Below, piece after piece: positions 25,571 through 36,348 of a stretch of 64,000 nt of DNA. This stretch comes from Berberis thunbergii (taxonomy: Eukaryota > Streptophyta > Magnoliopsida > Ranunculales > Berberidaceae). The stretch is taken from assembly GCA_003290165.1 (NCBI GenBank), contig QNQO01000454.1, positions 714,001 through 778,000 on the forward strand, given 5' to 3'. The notes below the pieces were generated by a model that saw only the letters and a program-made list of their open reading frames with translations, had not been told where the DNA came from and did no database searches. Numbering within the stretch: position 1 is the first letter of the stretch; every line of letters starts with the position of its first letter. A program made the translations under genes and the position numbers.

Positions 25571-26344
25571 TAAAGGTTTTATATGGCTAGTTGTAATGCC
25601 GTATTTAATCCTATTGTTCCGGGGTTCAAGTTGGTTAAAGAATCTGATGGCGTGGCAGTAAATAACACCTTATACATGCAAATGGTGGGAAGTTTGATGT
25701 ACTTAACATCTACCAGACCTGATATTATGTCTGTTGTTAGTTTGCTTAGCAGGTATTTGGCATGTCCTACAAAAATCAACCTCCAAGCTGTTAAGAGAGT
25801 ACCCCGTTATATAAAGGGGGCACTCTCATATGGAATTTTTTATAAACAAGATGGTAACAAGGAGCTTATTGCCTACACCGATAGTGATTATGCAGGAGAT
25901 TTGGAGGATAGAAAAAATACATCGGGTTTCTCATTTTTGCTAAGCTCTGGAGCTGTATCATGGTCCTCAAAGAAACAACCTGTAGTCACACTCTCCTCCA
26001 CTGAAGCTGAGTTCATTGCTGCTGCCTCTTGTGCTTGTCAGGCCATATGGTTGCGAAGAATGTTAGAAGAACTTAATCATGCCCTTGCTGAAGCTACAAT
26101 GGTGTATTGTGATAATAGTTCTACTATTAAACTAACAAGAAATCCTATCATGCACGACCAAAGCAAACATATCGACCTTCGTTTCCATTTCCTTCGTGAT
26201 CTGACTCGAGATGGAGTTGTGACGTTGCAGCATTGTCATACTCAAGAGCAATTGGCTGATATCATGACCAAACCCTTGACCCGAGTTATTTTTGAGAAGC
26301 TGCGAATGTTGCTTGGTGTTTGTCAGGATCTAGGAGTAAACTGA
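25571..26344 (+). pseudogene. copia-2 pol, 3' part: RT end and RNase H
   Basis: The frame resumes directly after CACTA-2 and is open to a TGA at 26344. It contains VNNTLYMQMVGSLMYLTSTR, then AYTDSDYAGDLEDRKNTSG, STEAEFIAAA, YCDNSSTIKL, HIDLRFHFLRD and ADIMTKPL. These are the connection domain, the copia RNase H (D in TDSDYAG, E in STEAEF, D in CDNSS) and the C-terminal tail. The segment itself is intact, but it is separated from its N-terminal half by 15.7 kb. Its good preservation compared with 6550-9890 is notable. Confidence 0.93.
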
Positions 26345-26373
26345 AGACAATGTCATCAGTTTAAGGGAGGGAA

Positions 26374-26602
26374 TGTTGCAAAAGTTTAGTTGTTGATTCA
26401 GTATTTCAGCTTTCTGTTATCAATAATCCCTGGAAATCAGGGCACTGACCTGGTCTTTGGCTAAGATCCCCGTTTATGTGGAATATCATTGTATTTTTTT
26501 TTCTGTTAACTTCTGTATGGCTATATATATAGACACTTTGCATATTGAATAAACACAAGTTTTTCTTCCTATTCACACACTGTTACTAATTTAGTTTCAA
26601 TA
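26374..26602 (+). repeat. copia-2 3' LTR
   Basis: Begins TGTTGCAAAAG after the purine tract AAGGGAGGGAA and ends TTTCAATA, where the last three bases are also the left target repeat of CACTA-1. It pairs with 6254-6484. Confidence 0.9.
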
Positions 26603-27790
26603 CACTACTAAAAAAATTCCCTTTTGTGACGACTCGTAGTGCGACGAGGGAAGTTTTGTCGCTCAAAATTATCATGGCGCGACGACATATTTAATATTGT
26701 CACGCAAGTACAAAAAATGCTAACTACTGAACGCGAGGAGTGATTTCGTCGCTTCATCACCTCTGTCGCGACGCAAGTAAAGCCTTCGTCGCATACCTAA
26801 TATTCGACAACGTGTCGTCGCTTAAAACCAAATATTTCGTCACCCTAAAATACCTAGGGCTACGTGTCGACCACTTTAAACGATGAACTTTAATATCCTC
26901 TGGCGACACACTATTTCGTCGCCTAAATATAGCTTACGCGATGCACCAAAAGCCTTCGTCGCCTACAATTTGCCACTTTGAACAACACCCCAGGGCGACA
27001 AACTTTGTCATCGCCTAAGCTTTATTCACAACAAAAATACCTTTTAGGGCGACAAACTTTATCGTCGCCTGAAGATATCTTACGCGACGGATTGGAAAGC
27101 TGCATCGCCTAAAGTCTTCCCAACAAAGATACATCCTAGGGTGACAAACGTCGTTGTCGCCTAAAGATAGTGTACGCGACGAATAGGAACCCTTCGTCGC
27201 ATCAAGTATTCACAACAAATATTTGTCGCTTAAAGAGAGCTGGTTCAGCGCCTAAAACATCCTAGCGTGACAAACCTTGTCGTCGCCGAAAGATATCGTA
27301 CGCGACGAATTGGAAAGCTTCGTCGCCTAAAGTCTTACATTCTAGGGCGACAAAATTTGTCGTCGCCTGAAGCTATCTTTCCCGAAGAAGTGGAACGCTT
27401 CGTCGCAGCAAGTACTCACAACAAAGATTCCTCGCTTAAAGAGGGTCGGTTCATCCCCTAAAACATCCTAGGGCGACAAACTTTTTCGTCGCCTGAAGAT
27501 AGCTTACGCGACGATTTTGAAAGCTTCCTCGCCTAAAGTCTTACATCCTAGGGCGACAAACGTCGTCATCGCCTAAAGATAGCGTACGTGACGAATAGGA
27601 ACCCTTCGTCGCATCAAGTACTCACAACAAAGATTCGTCGCTTAAAGAGAGCCGGTTCATCGCCTAAATCATCCTAGGGCGACAATCTTTGTCGTCGCCT
27701 GAAGATATCTATCGCGACGAAGTGGAAAGCTTCGTCGCATAAAGTCTTCCCAACAAAGATTCGTCACTTAAAGCGAGCAGGTTAGTCGCA
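26603..27790 (+). repeat. CACTA-1 left TIR and subterminal array
   Basis: After the terminus, an array of degenerate units follows: GGGCGACAAAC, TTTGTCGTCGCCTGAAGATA, TACGCGACGAATTGGAAAGC, TTCGTCGCCTAAAGTCTT, CAACAAAGATTCGTCGC. Units recur about every 80-125 bp between 26990 and 27780, each built of short inverted pairs GCGACGAA/TTCGTCGC. The array is CpG-rich (a target for plant DNA methylation) and is the likely binding site of the element's own DNA-binding protein, by analogy with En/Spm. Confidence 0.9.
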
Positions 27791-28222
27791 CAAGCTCAGG
27801 TCTGCGTTTTTCACTATTTCTCCTCTCATTTTATTATTTTTCTCTGCTAGATTGATTTCTCTCATTATGTACTCCAAGCTTCTAGCACTTAATTAGGCTT
27901 CGTCTTCTCTTTGTGTCGCTGGCGCCGGCCACACCTCCAATCTTCTCTCTCTTTCACTTGGAAAACGGTGAGGAAATTGCTAATTTTTTTATTTTTTGAA
28001 ATTTCATGAAATTAGGTTGCTATCATGTGGATTTTTGGGAGTGTCTCACATTGTTTTTCTAGTTCATACTAGATATTTATTAATTAATAATATCTACATC
28101 GTCCACTTGAAGAATTGTAATTGAGATGCTGCTGAAAATTTTCCACATTGAAACCTAATCGCATTAGTGTCGTTAACTCTCTTTAATTCTCATGTTTTGT
28201 TTATAAACCAAAAACAGGCGTA
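27791..28222 (+). other. CACTA-1 leader (promoter and 5' untranslated region)
   Basis: Pyrimidine-rich leader (TCTTCTCTCTCTTTCACTTGG near 27940) with a donor-like AAACG/GTGAGG near 27967 and an acceptor-like AACAG before 28218. No coding sequence. It probably held the transposase promoter. Confidence 0.55.
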
Positions 28223-29814
28223 GTGGAAAGACAGTGGATACAAAATCAGGACAAATGCTGTGATGCATATTTAAATGGGATCGAGAGCTTCATTGAGTTT
28301 GCAAGGGCACATGTCACTGGTGCGACGAATCATATCAAGTGTCTGTGTCAATGTTGTAACAATTGTTTGTGGCAGACATTCAATATGGTTCGATATCATT
28401 TGGCGAGGTATGGGATGATTCTGAATTATACGAGGTGGATTTATCATGGGGAGCAACGAGAATTTGGTTCTACTTCATTGAATTCCCAGCCACTTGTGCC
28501 GCACATTGATGAAACATCCATGAATGATAATGACTAAGTTATGGGTATAATAAATGACGCTTATCCATATGCATCGATGAACGAAGATGGCATTGATGAT
28601 ATGGTAGGAGATACCATACCTCCCAACATGCTGCAAAGTGAAGAGTTAGAAAACTATGAAAGACTGTTGAAACAAGCCCAACAAGCATTATACCCTTGTT
28701 GCACAGAGTTCTCCCTGCTTACTGCCATTGTGGAGTTGATGCATTGCAAAGTGAAACATCATATGTCGAATAAGTGTTTTTCTCATTTAATGGGAATTAT
28801 GAAGCGGATGCTTCCGAAGGTAAACCTTTTGCCTGAGGATTATCGTAACGCGCAGAAATTGTTGAATGGTCTTGGTTTGGGGTATCAAAAGATTCATGCT
28901 TGCAAATACAACTGTACATTATTTTATAAGGAAATTGAAGGGATGGATGCATGCCCTGTGTGCAATGAGCAAAGATATAAGCCTAATTTTGGTAATAAAA
29001 CGAAGAAAATTCCACAAAAGGTTTTGCGTTATCTTCCACTGAAGCCCAGATTGCAGCGACTGTACATGTCGACGCACACTGCGAGTCATATGAGATGTTA
29101 CAATTGAAGGAAGTAAATTCGGCTCTTTACGATGATGAATTATCAAAACTTGCGAGAGGTCCTATTTGATCTGAAACATTTTCTGGTTGTTATGTGAATG
29201 GTGTTAAGTTCCTGGTTATCGAGCGAGACAACAATTTGAACACTCAAAATAGCGGCGTATCAGTACCTGGGGACGGCGACACCGCCAATGTTGATTTCTA
29301 TGGTAAACTGACATCTATAATTCAATTACTGTACAAAGACCGTTGCCAAGTGATTTTATTCAAGTGTCGTTGGTTTGATACAAACTCACATAAAGCCGGG
29401 AGTATTAAACGAGAATATGGTCTAGTAAGTGTGAACACAAACACACTTTGGTACGAGCATGATCCTTTTATTTTGGCAACTATGGAAAAACACATTTTTT
29501 ATCTAGATGATCTTAAAACCGGTGGTGGATGGAAAGTAGTCCAGACAATCCAACACAGAAATATATGGGACATTCCTAAAAAGGCTTCTGATGACCACAG
29601 TGATGACGACACCGCTGATCAAGAGAATTCATCTTCAAGCATTCCCATTATCCAACAACCATTTGAGTTATTTGTCGAACTTCCTCCGATTGATGGCGAA
29701 TATGATGTTGAGGTATCACCTGCAAAAGATGGAGTTTTTGAAGAATCTGAGGCAACCATGTCAGATGAACTTGAAGAAGAAGTCGAAAGTGATTACTCTA
29801 CTGTTTCAGATTAA
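28218..29814 (+). pseudogene. CACTA-1 transposase with the catalytic core deleted
   Basis: Piece 1 (28223-28537): Transpos_assoc domain, ERQWIQNQDK, CLCQCCNNCLWQT, YTRWIYHGEQ; stop at 28535. Piece 2 (28541-29107): tnp2 N-terminal part, TAIVELMHCKVKHHMSNKCF, YQKIHACKYNCTLFYKEIEG, ACPVCNEQRYK, VLRYLPLKPRLQRLY. At about 29090-29107 the frame breaks and passes straight to the sequence before DUF4216 (LKEVNSALYDDELSKLARGP). Piece 3 (29110-29814): DUF4216, GCYVNGVKFLVIERD, TQNSGV, FYGKLTSIIQLLY, ILFKCRWFD, YEHDPFILATMEKHIFYLDD, then an acidic tail. The whole central transposase domain seen in CACTA-2 at 12590-13410 and the DUF4218 part are missing, so no transposase activity is possible. Confidence 0.9.
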
Positions 29815-30200
29815 ATACATTTGAAGGAATATAATTTGTTAGGTCGTTTACAATATATTAATAATATTATGTATTTTGTTAGTTCATGTAATTAAATTTG
29901 TTAATGTACTATGAATTTTTTAGCATAAATTTTTTAAATGAATGTCGAAGTTCAATTATTTAATAAAATAATGATATAATTTTTTTCTCTAAAATAAACA
30001 AATGTGATGTTTGTGCGACGAAATTAGAATATTTCGTTGCACAAAATGCTCCCCCCTTAAAATATTTCTGGTGGCAAAAAATTTGGGGTGAAAAATTTCG
30101 CACGAAATTAGAATAATTCTGGCGGCAAGTGAAATTTTCAATACTTGCGCGACGAAATCTATGATATATGGCGACGGAGGCTTCGTCGCGCAAATGCAAA
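29815..30200 (+). repeat. Internal subterminal-like block in CACTA-1
   Basis: After the transposase stop and AT-rich DNA, 30015-30190 repeats GCGACGAAATTAGAATATTTCG, TGGCGGCAAG, GCGACGAAATCTATG and GGCGACGGAGGCTTCGTCGC, the element's own subterminal motif. It is followed at 30200-30360 by a pyrimidine-rich, leader-like stretch similar in style to 27900-27960. This looks like the left arm of a second related element embedded inside, without a visible CACTA terminus. Confidence 0.6.
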
Positions 30201-31560
30201 CCATTTTATCAAAACTCAAACCCACGTCTCCTCTCACTCTTTCGTCCCCAAATTACTTCTCTGAGTTCACCGCCCCACCACCGGACGCATCTCCCTTCCC
30301 CTTCCTCTCTCTTGCCACCACAAGCTGCCCACCACTGCCTTCAGTCGCACTTCATCTTCTTCACCATGTATTTTAATTTGGAGATCTGGGTTGCAGTGGA
30401 ATTGAAGTTTTTAGAGGTTTTGAGGAATGGGGTTGTTGATTTGAGGAGGAAAGTTTGAAGTTTGGAAAAGACCATGTTGGAGATTACAGAGGAAGTAAGT
30501 GTCTCTTCTTGCCTGAAATGTAGCGATGCAACTGTTTGTTTTTTTTTTTGTTCATTTGAGGTTTGTTCAGATCTGTAGTTTTTTCCATGAATAAACATTA
30601 TGGGTTTCTTGAACTCTCACCCAAATCATAGAATTACAGTTTTTTTAGCTTTGGGATCGAAATTTGTTGAGAAACAAAATGGGTTTGGGAAAAAAATATG
30701 CTTTGTTCTTGTATATGACCTGTTTTTTGGGGAATGAAGATCTGAAAGTTTAGTTTAAAGTCTGCATTTAGTTGTAATTTATTTTTCAGAGTTGTATTTC
30801 CCTAATTTTTTTACTGAAAAAACATCTGTTTTCACTGTCGATTCCTCTTTGATATCTCAGTTAGCCAAATACAGATTTGGGGTTTCTTTTCAGACATCTG
30901 ATTTAATGAAATGGAGATTCAGCACATAGTTTGTTGTTTGTCTATGTTTTGTTTGAAGAAAGTTGTCCACGAGCTACACATTATATTTTTCTTTATAATC
31001 AAGTGTTTCCATCTTCACTTGGCTTAGGTTAGACTAAACTTAATGTGGCTTTCTGCACAACATTATAACTTGCACCACATTCTACAATTTTCATTATTGC
31101 ATCTATGCATAAGAAATTTTCGCTTTTAAATTTGACTAGTAAAGTGAACATAAGGTGATTATGAATCTCTTATTAGCCCTGTGTCTTAACTATCTTAGAT
31201 ACGGTATTGCATTTGTGCAATGATTGTGCTAAGATGCGCTGAAAGGAAAAATAATGGCCTCTAGAATATCATACCAAGTAGAGCCTCTGTGGATCAAGAT
31301 TAATCTGTTTTGATGTTTATTAATCTGTTCTGATGTTTATTAATCTGTTTTGATGTTTATTAATCTGTTCTGTTTTGATGTTTAGTAAGCTTCAAAATTT
31401 TGTAATCTGTTCTGTTTCACTTACTGAGATGTATGTTTTACAATTATATCGCATTTACCAAATTGAAATTAAATCAAAGAGCAAATAAAGTGCCTTGTGA
31501 CATTATTTCTTTTTTTAATTCTCACATGAAAAATCTATCTAATTGCTGTAATTCTCACAG
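30201..31560 (+). other. Leader-like and intron-like DNA before the SPPA fragment
   Basis: No identified gene. The stretch 30200-30480 has leader-like composition and short open frames that look like chance. A 20-bp tandem repeat (TAATCTGTTTTGATGTTTAT type, three full units plus a partial) lies at 31301-31385. The remainder is T-rich and intron-like and ends in TTCTCACAG directly before the SPPA exon. Confidence 0.5.
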
Positions 31561-31727
31561 AAAATACTCTAAAGTTAGAAGTTGGACTCTGGGATTGACA
31601 GGAGGTAAAGATCAGATTGTTGTAATTCGAGCTTCTTGAAGCATCAGCCGTGTTCGTGGTTCACTTAGTTTATCTGACTCTGGTATTACTTCTGAGCAAT
31701 TTATTGAGAAGATCCGCACTGTAAGAG
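31561..31727 (+). pseudogene. SPPA: Captured SPPA (plastid signal peptide peptidase A-like protease) exon
   Basis: One exon with clean borders (CACAG before, GTAAGA after): KYSKVRSWTLGLTGGKDQIV, VIRAS, stop, SISRVRGSLSL, ITSEQFIEKIRTVR. It matches the segment just upstream of the protease core in plant SPPA, a light-inducible thylakoid serine protease of the peptidase S49 family. A TGA replaces the glycine codon in RAGGSISR. Only this exon is present, without the catalytic residues. It is the first of two host fragments in CACTA-1. Confidence 0.82.
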
Positions 31728-31929
31728 GTAAGATATGCACATTACATGTTCATATTTTTACCAACTGTGCATAAATTTTCCTGGCTTCTCATGTGGTCAT
31801 ATTGACCTATAAGAAAATCATGAGTAGGAACCAAGAGTGAACAGTTGAAAATGAAGTGATTCTGTGTTTGAATCACATTTTGGGGTACCATCCAGTTGAA
31901 AAAAAAATTTATATTTTGGACTTCCATTA

Positions 31930-32310
31930 GCATCCCATACAATCTTGTACCATCTTGATATGTTTCCTTCTCATCAAATCCCTGTATGCTTGCTTAATAG
32001 AAAACTCTCCAGTGGGTGTTGATGACCAAACTAGTTTGTCATCATGGCTATGACTTCTTGTTTCTATTTTTGCAAACTCTTCCCATAATTGCTTGAGGAC
32101 ATTATCAGAGTCTCTTGGAAAGTGCCATCTTGAACTTCTTTCCACCTTGCTCACATTTTCACTTTTAGGGATATATGATATGTCTTCTATCATAAGGAAC
32201 TATGGTATGTAGGATCCTTATTCCAGTCCATGGGTCATGCCAGAAGAAGACATCCCTTCAATTATGTATTTCATGAGAGCAGAGCATTAAGTTTTGCTTT
32301 TAAGAATAGA
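31930..32310 (-). pseudogene. LINE reverse transcriptase zinc-binding (zf-RVT) fragment
   Basis: Minus strand from about 32193: SSRWHFPRDSDNVLKQLWEE, then DDKLVWSSTPTGEFSIKQAY, RDLMRR. The pattern D.LVW..T..G.FS...AY..L is the zf-RVT region between RT and RNase H of plant non-LTR retrotransposons. Just before it in reading order (32200-32280) lies FFWHDPWTG, the usual preceding W.D.W motif, out of frame. It is truncated on both sides and antisense to the captured genes. Confidence 0.72.
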
Positions 32311-32642
32311 TCTTCACACCCATGAGCAGTCCTTGGGAATATCCATAGTCCATAATCTTTTTTTTTTCTTCATTTGATTTTTTTTCAACCCATGACACCC
32401 ACATAAACTTTGCTTTGCTAGCTATTTGAAATAGATGGTGACAACAGGCTGCCTTGTTCCAAACTTGATTACAGTGAGCAAATTCAGTAAATTTCTGGAT
32501 CAATTTCTGACAGAGACACAAACACAAACACAGTAAATTAAGAAAACACAAACAAATGGATACAAATTGATTACAGTGAGCAAATTCTGACAGATACAAA
32601 TTGTTCCAGTAGTAAAATTTCTTACAGTAAAAGTTTTGACAG

Positions 32643-35283
32643 GTTCATGATTCTAGTAGAAGCATTGAAATTCGTCAGGTACATGCTCTTTATTGCATTT
32701 ATATTTGTTTCCTTTTTTTATTACTTTGTACTATTGTGCCAATTCATGAATATCACTTAACATAGGGTCTTCTGTGTGGGAATGTATGTCTAAAGCAAGA
32801 ATGGTAGAAGTATAGCCTTGATGAAGTTTAGTATTTGGTAGGCATTTTGGCTCGACTATATAGTGAAAATTGATAGTTTTTCATGAGGGAAACCACCATG
32901 CTGTAGGTCGGGGAAAAAAGAGTTTTTTATTTATTTATTTTTTATTTCCCTAGAGTTGCCACTGTACAATGTTTCAATTGATCCTTATGCTCTATTTGGA
33001 ATGGGGAAAAGGTGAAGTTTGAGTGTTGAGCAGGACCAACTCCTAAGTGGTTTCATAGCATTGGCTCATTTCATATCACAGAGGAGTGAGTTGATAACTG
33101 AAAGCAGGTGATATGCGCATGAATGCATAGAGGTAGCAGGTTTGTAGCCGCAAAGAAGGTCATATGACTAAAGAGACTTGTTTCATTTGCACTTGTTTGT
33201 CTGGGTTGTTGTGGATTGGTTTTTAGTAACAATCTTGCACGGATGTGTGGGCTGTGAGTGTTCATCTCGTACCATTGATTGATATGTTCACTGTATGAAA
33301 CTTGACTAATGGGTAATGAATGATCCACTGATAAAGAGTACAGTCAATATGTTTAGTGTAGTCGACGGTCTACCAAATATATGTTGTTTTCTGCCATATG
33401 GCATAGATTAATTTTTCTACCACCAGAGAATTCATACATGACATGCCAAGGTTGATCTTGGTTTCATTCAATTTTCTCTTAAAATTTGAACACCAACACC
33501 CACCACTTCATTCTCTGTATACTAATTGCAATACAAGCTAAGTAAGACAAGCTCAACTTTCTGTCACCTGATCATCCTCATAGGTTTAGTACTTGTGAAC
33601 TTCTTTTCTTCAGTAATTGCTGCAACAATGGGGACTGCAACATTTGAAATATGACTTTGCAGGTCTCAGGCTCAGGGGTATATGTTGGATCAGAATCTGA
33701 GTTTTGCTACTAGAGAGTCTTCAACTTCTGTCTCAGGCCACAGTTCGCATATTGTCCGGATTAATAAGGTACGGTTTCTGCAAGAATCATATTCATAATA
33801 AAATGAGTGGAAATTAAAATGAAAATATGTGGCCTGTCTAATTACATGACTCGATTTTCATGCTTATTTTAATTTGTTTTTACGTGAATAGTTTGATATA
33901 TGAATCCCACCTTAGATTGCCTTTAGTAAGAATGTTTTGCTTTCAATAGTTTTAGTTAGAAAAAGCGACAGATTCCTACCAATTAACATCATCAGATCGC
34001 TACAATTTTTATTGTTTTGTCATTATTCTTATTTAATTATATTTTTCTATATTTCATTATATTTTGTTTTCCACTAATTAGACTATCTGGCCAAGAGTCA
34101 CGTCCAAGCACAAATAGAACCATAATTTTAGGCACATAGGAGGCCAAGAGTCATTATTCTTATTTCGGCAAGGTCACTCATATCAGGAATGAACTATTTT
34201 ATTATCTCTCTGCAAGGATTGTAAGTAGGCCAGCAATTATCAGAGAGTTTGCAGAGGCTGTTATGGGTATTGAAATACAGGATCTTGTGAAGGAAATGAT
34301 TCCAGTTATTCTTCCAAAACTTGTTATCTCTCAGCAGGATAATGATCAAGCAGTTGTCATCTTACATGAATTCGCTAAGCTCTTGCACACTAAAATTGTG
34401 CCATTGATAGTTAACTGGCTACCAAAAGTACTTGCTTTTGCTCTTTTTCGAGCTGATAGATAGGAGTTATCAGTCACTTCGCAGTTTTACAATCAACAAA
34501 CTGGGTCAGACAGCCAAGAGATTTTTGGTGCAGTATTACCAGCCCTTCTAGGTGAACTTGTATGTTTTCTTGGTCATGGGGATGTAGACGAGACTGAACA
34601 AAGGTAGATTGTTCATTCCTATCTTCATAAAATCATTGTTTTGACATAACTTTTTTTTGCATTGGCTTGAACAAAAGAATTGTGGAAATAGATTTCCCTT
34701 AATTTTTGTTTGCCTTTTAAGTTGAAGTTGATCTTTGTGAACTACTATTTTCAAAATAGTTTTCAAGAGCCAACCAATAGTTTAATCTAATACAATCACT
34801 GATGATTTGGTGGCTGTTAAGTTTAATGAAGCTATATATTGTTACCACATTTTTATTTACCTCTTTCTTAATCCTTGCTCATCTTATGGAACTTGATACT
34901 AATTTCCCAGATCTCTTGACTATTTTTCATTCAAATTCGATTTCACTGCACGTTGCCTTATGATCAAAATTTTCCAAGCTTTGCACTTCCATTATAATCC
35001 ATATTGCTGAAGCTAACATTTTTTCATCTTTTCTGCAGGTTAACAAGAGTTCCTCAAATGATACAACAAGTTGCAAGAATCTTGACAGGATCTGATGATC
35101 TTTTCAGGTTTTCTCAGGAATCACTTTGTTGGTCTTCTTAATAGTATTGATAGGAAATTGCTTCATGCTGAGGACTTGGCACTTCAAAAGAAAGCCTTGA
35201 AACGTATAGAAATTCTTATCAGGATGATGGGTTCTCACCTTGCCACCTATGTGCTTAAAATTATGGTTTTGTTAATGCTCGGG
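32643..35283 (+). pseudogene. ATR: Captured ATR kinase fragment, CACTA-1 copy
   Basis: Exon pieces: 32643-32678 (VHDSSRSIEIRQ), 33663-33768 (SQAQGYMLDQNLSFAT...HIVRINK), ~34171-34603 (RPAIIREFAEAVMGIEIQDL, VVILHEFAKLL, VNWLPKVLAFALFRADR, stop, ELSVTSQFYNQQTGSDSQ, ALLGELVCFLGHGD) and 35039-~35283 (LTRVPQMIQQVARILTGSDD, frameshift, GFLRNHFVGLLNSIDRKLLH, DLALQKKALKRIEILI). The last is the UME domain of ATR, the PI3K-like kinase that signals replication stress. The first two pieces are assigned to ATR by position only. A TAG follows RADR and a one-base shift occurs near 35100, so it cannot be translated. A related stretch at 59189-60982 in CACTA-3 lacks the stop. After 35283 an open run (QEATRWSMLLGAFQQSGINF) seems to come from another, unidentified gene. 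Confidence 0.85.
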
Positions 35284-35600
35284 AGGGGGAACAACAAGCA
35301 CAAGAGGCAACTAGGTGGAGTATGTTATTAGGGGCTTTCCAGCAGTCAGGAATTAATTTTTCGAGCCTCCCACTACTGTCGACAAACCATCATCAGCCAC
35401 CACATCCCTAAAAAATGTACTGATGTGTTTTTTTAATTTGTAACTATATAGTACGGTTTAAAATTTTTAATTTGTAATGGATACATTATGATTTTACATT
35501 ATTAATTTGTAAAGTTAATAGTATTTAAATAAATTAGCCAAACCTTTTTATGCATGAGACGATTCAATTAATAAATATTTGAATTAAAAGATTTCAAAAT
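35284..35600 (+). other. Possible unidentified exon, then AT-rich DNA
   Basis: In a different frame from the ATR exon, 35281-35400 reads EGEQQAQEATRWSMLLGAFQ, QSGINFSSLPLLSTN and on to a stop after HHQPPHP. It looks like a real C-terminal coding end, but I do not recognise the family. AT-rich sequence without a gene follows. Confidence 0.4.
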
Positions 35601-36345
35601 TATTAAACAGAACTTTAAGCGACAAAAATTTTTGTCGCATAAGAATAGATCAAGCGTGTTTGGATCGACGTAACCTGTGTGACAACATTAGAGTGATGAA
35701 TATTGTTGTCGCGTAAATAATATCTTGTGCAATGAAAGGTTTGTCACCATTGAATGAAGCCGACAAAGTCTAACGCGGCGAAAGTTATCGTCACGATTGA
35801 GTTATGCCGACAAAGTTTAATGCAATGAAAGGGGTCATCGTGTAAGTATATTTTGCACGAAGAAAAATTCTATTTCTTGCGACGAAATTAGCGTCGCACA
35901 AAACAGTATTACGCGACGCACCCTTATGCAACGATCTTTGGTGTCGTCGCGCAAAAGGATTTCATAGCGACGAAGATTTATTTTCGTCGCGCAAAGATTT
36001 GTGAGATTGTCGTCGCGCAAAAAGGATTTTGTAGCGACAAAGATTTAGTTGTGTCACGCAAAGACTTGCGAGACAGAGCTGTGGTGTCATCGCGCAAAAA
36101 GGCATTTGTAGCGATAAAGATTATTTTCGTCGCGCAAAGACTTGCGAAACAAAGCTGTGGTGTCGTCGCGCAAAAAGGAATTTGTAGCAATGAAGATTAT
36201 TTTTCGTCGCGCAAAGGCTTGCGAGACAAAGCTGTGGTGACAACCTTTGCGCGACGAATATTTTGTCGCCCATTATTTATGGCGAGGAAATGTTGTCTAT
36301 AGCGACAATTTTGACTGCGTCCCAAAAGGCCTTTTTTTTGTAGTG
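35601..36345 (+). repeat. CACTA-1 right subterminal array and TIR
   Basis: GCGAC/GTCGC motifs resume at about 35619. From about 35949 to 36245 they form a tandem array with starts at 35949, 36015, 36092 and 36168 (unit GCGCAAAAAGGATTTTGTAG and on; spacing 66, 77 and 76 bp). The element ends AAAAGGCC, a T run and GTAGTG at 36345, followed by the target repeat ATA. The right array has a different unit from the left array although both use the same core motif. Confidence 0.9.
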
Positions 36346-36348
36346 ATA

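Larger units (their letters stand above)
26603..36345 (+). mobile_element. CACTA-1: 9.7-kb CACTA transposon with SPPA and ATR fragments
   Basis: Left end CACTACTAAAAAAATTCCC, right end as reverse complement CACTACAAAAAAAAGGCC; about 28 bp of inverted similarity. The 3-bp target repeat ATA flanks both sides exactly (26600-26602 and 36346-36348), the CACTA hallmark. Subterminal arrays of GCGAC(GAA) and TTCGTCGC fill roughly 1.2 kb on the left and 0.7 kb on the right, a different motif from CACTA-2 and CACTA-3. Inside are a transposase gene that lost its core, an internal block resembling another element end, and two captured host-gene fragments. It is non-autonomous by structure. Confidence 0.94.

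Noticed and set aside
33071..33328. Minus-strand frame conserved between 33071-33328 and 59627-59821
   Set aside because: The conservation is explained by the duplicated ATR intron; the two copies differ by frame-affecting changes and no protein motif is present.
32643..35283. A functional ATR gene
   Set aside because: The region lacks the kinase domain and most exons, contains a stop and a frameshift, and lies inside a CACTA element.
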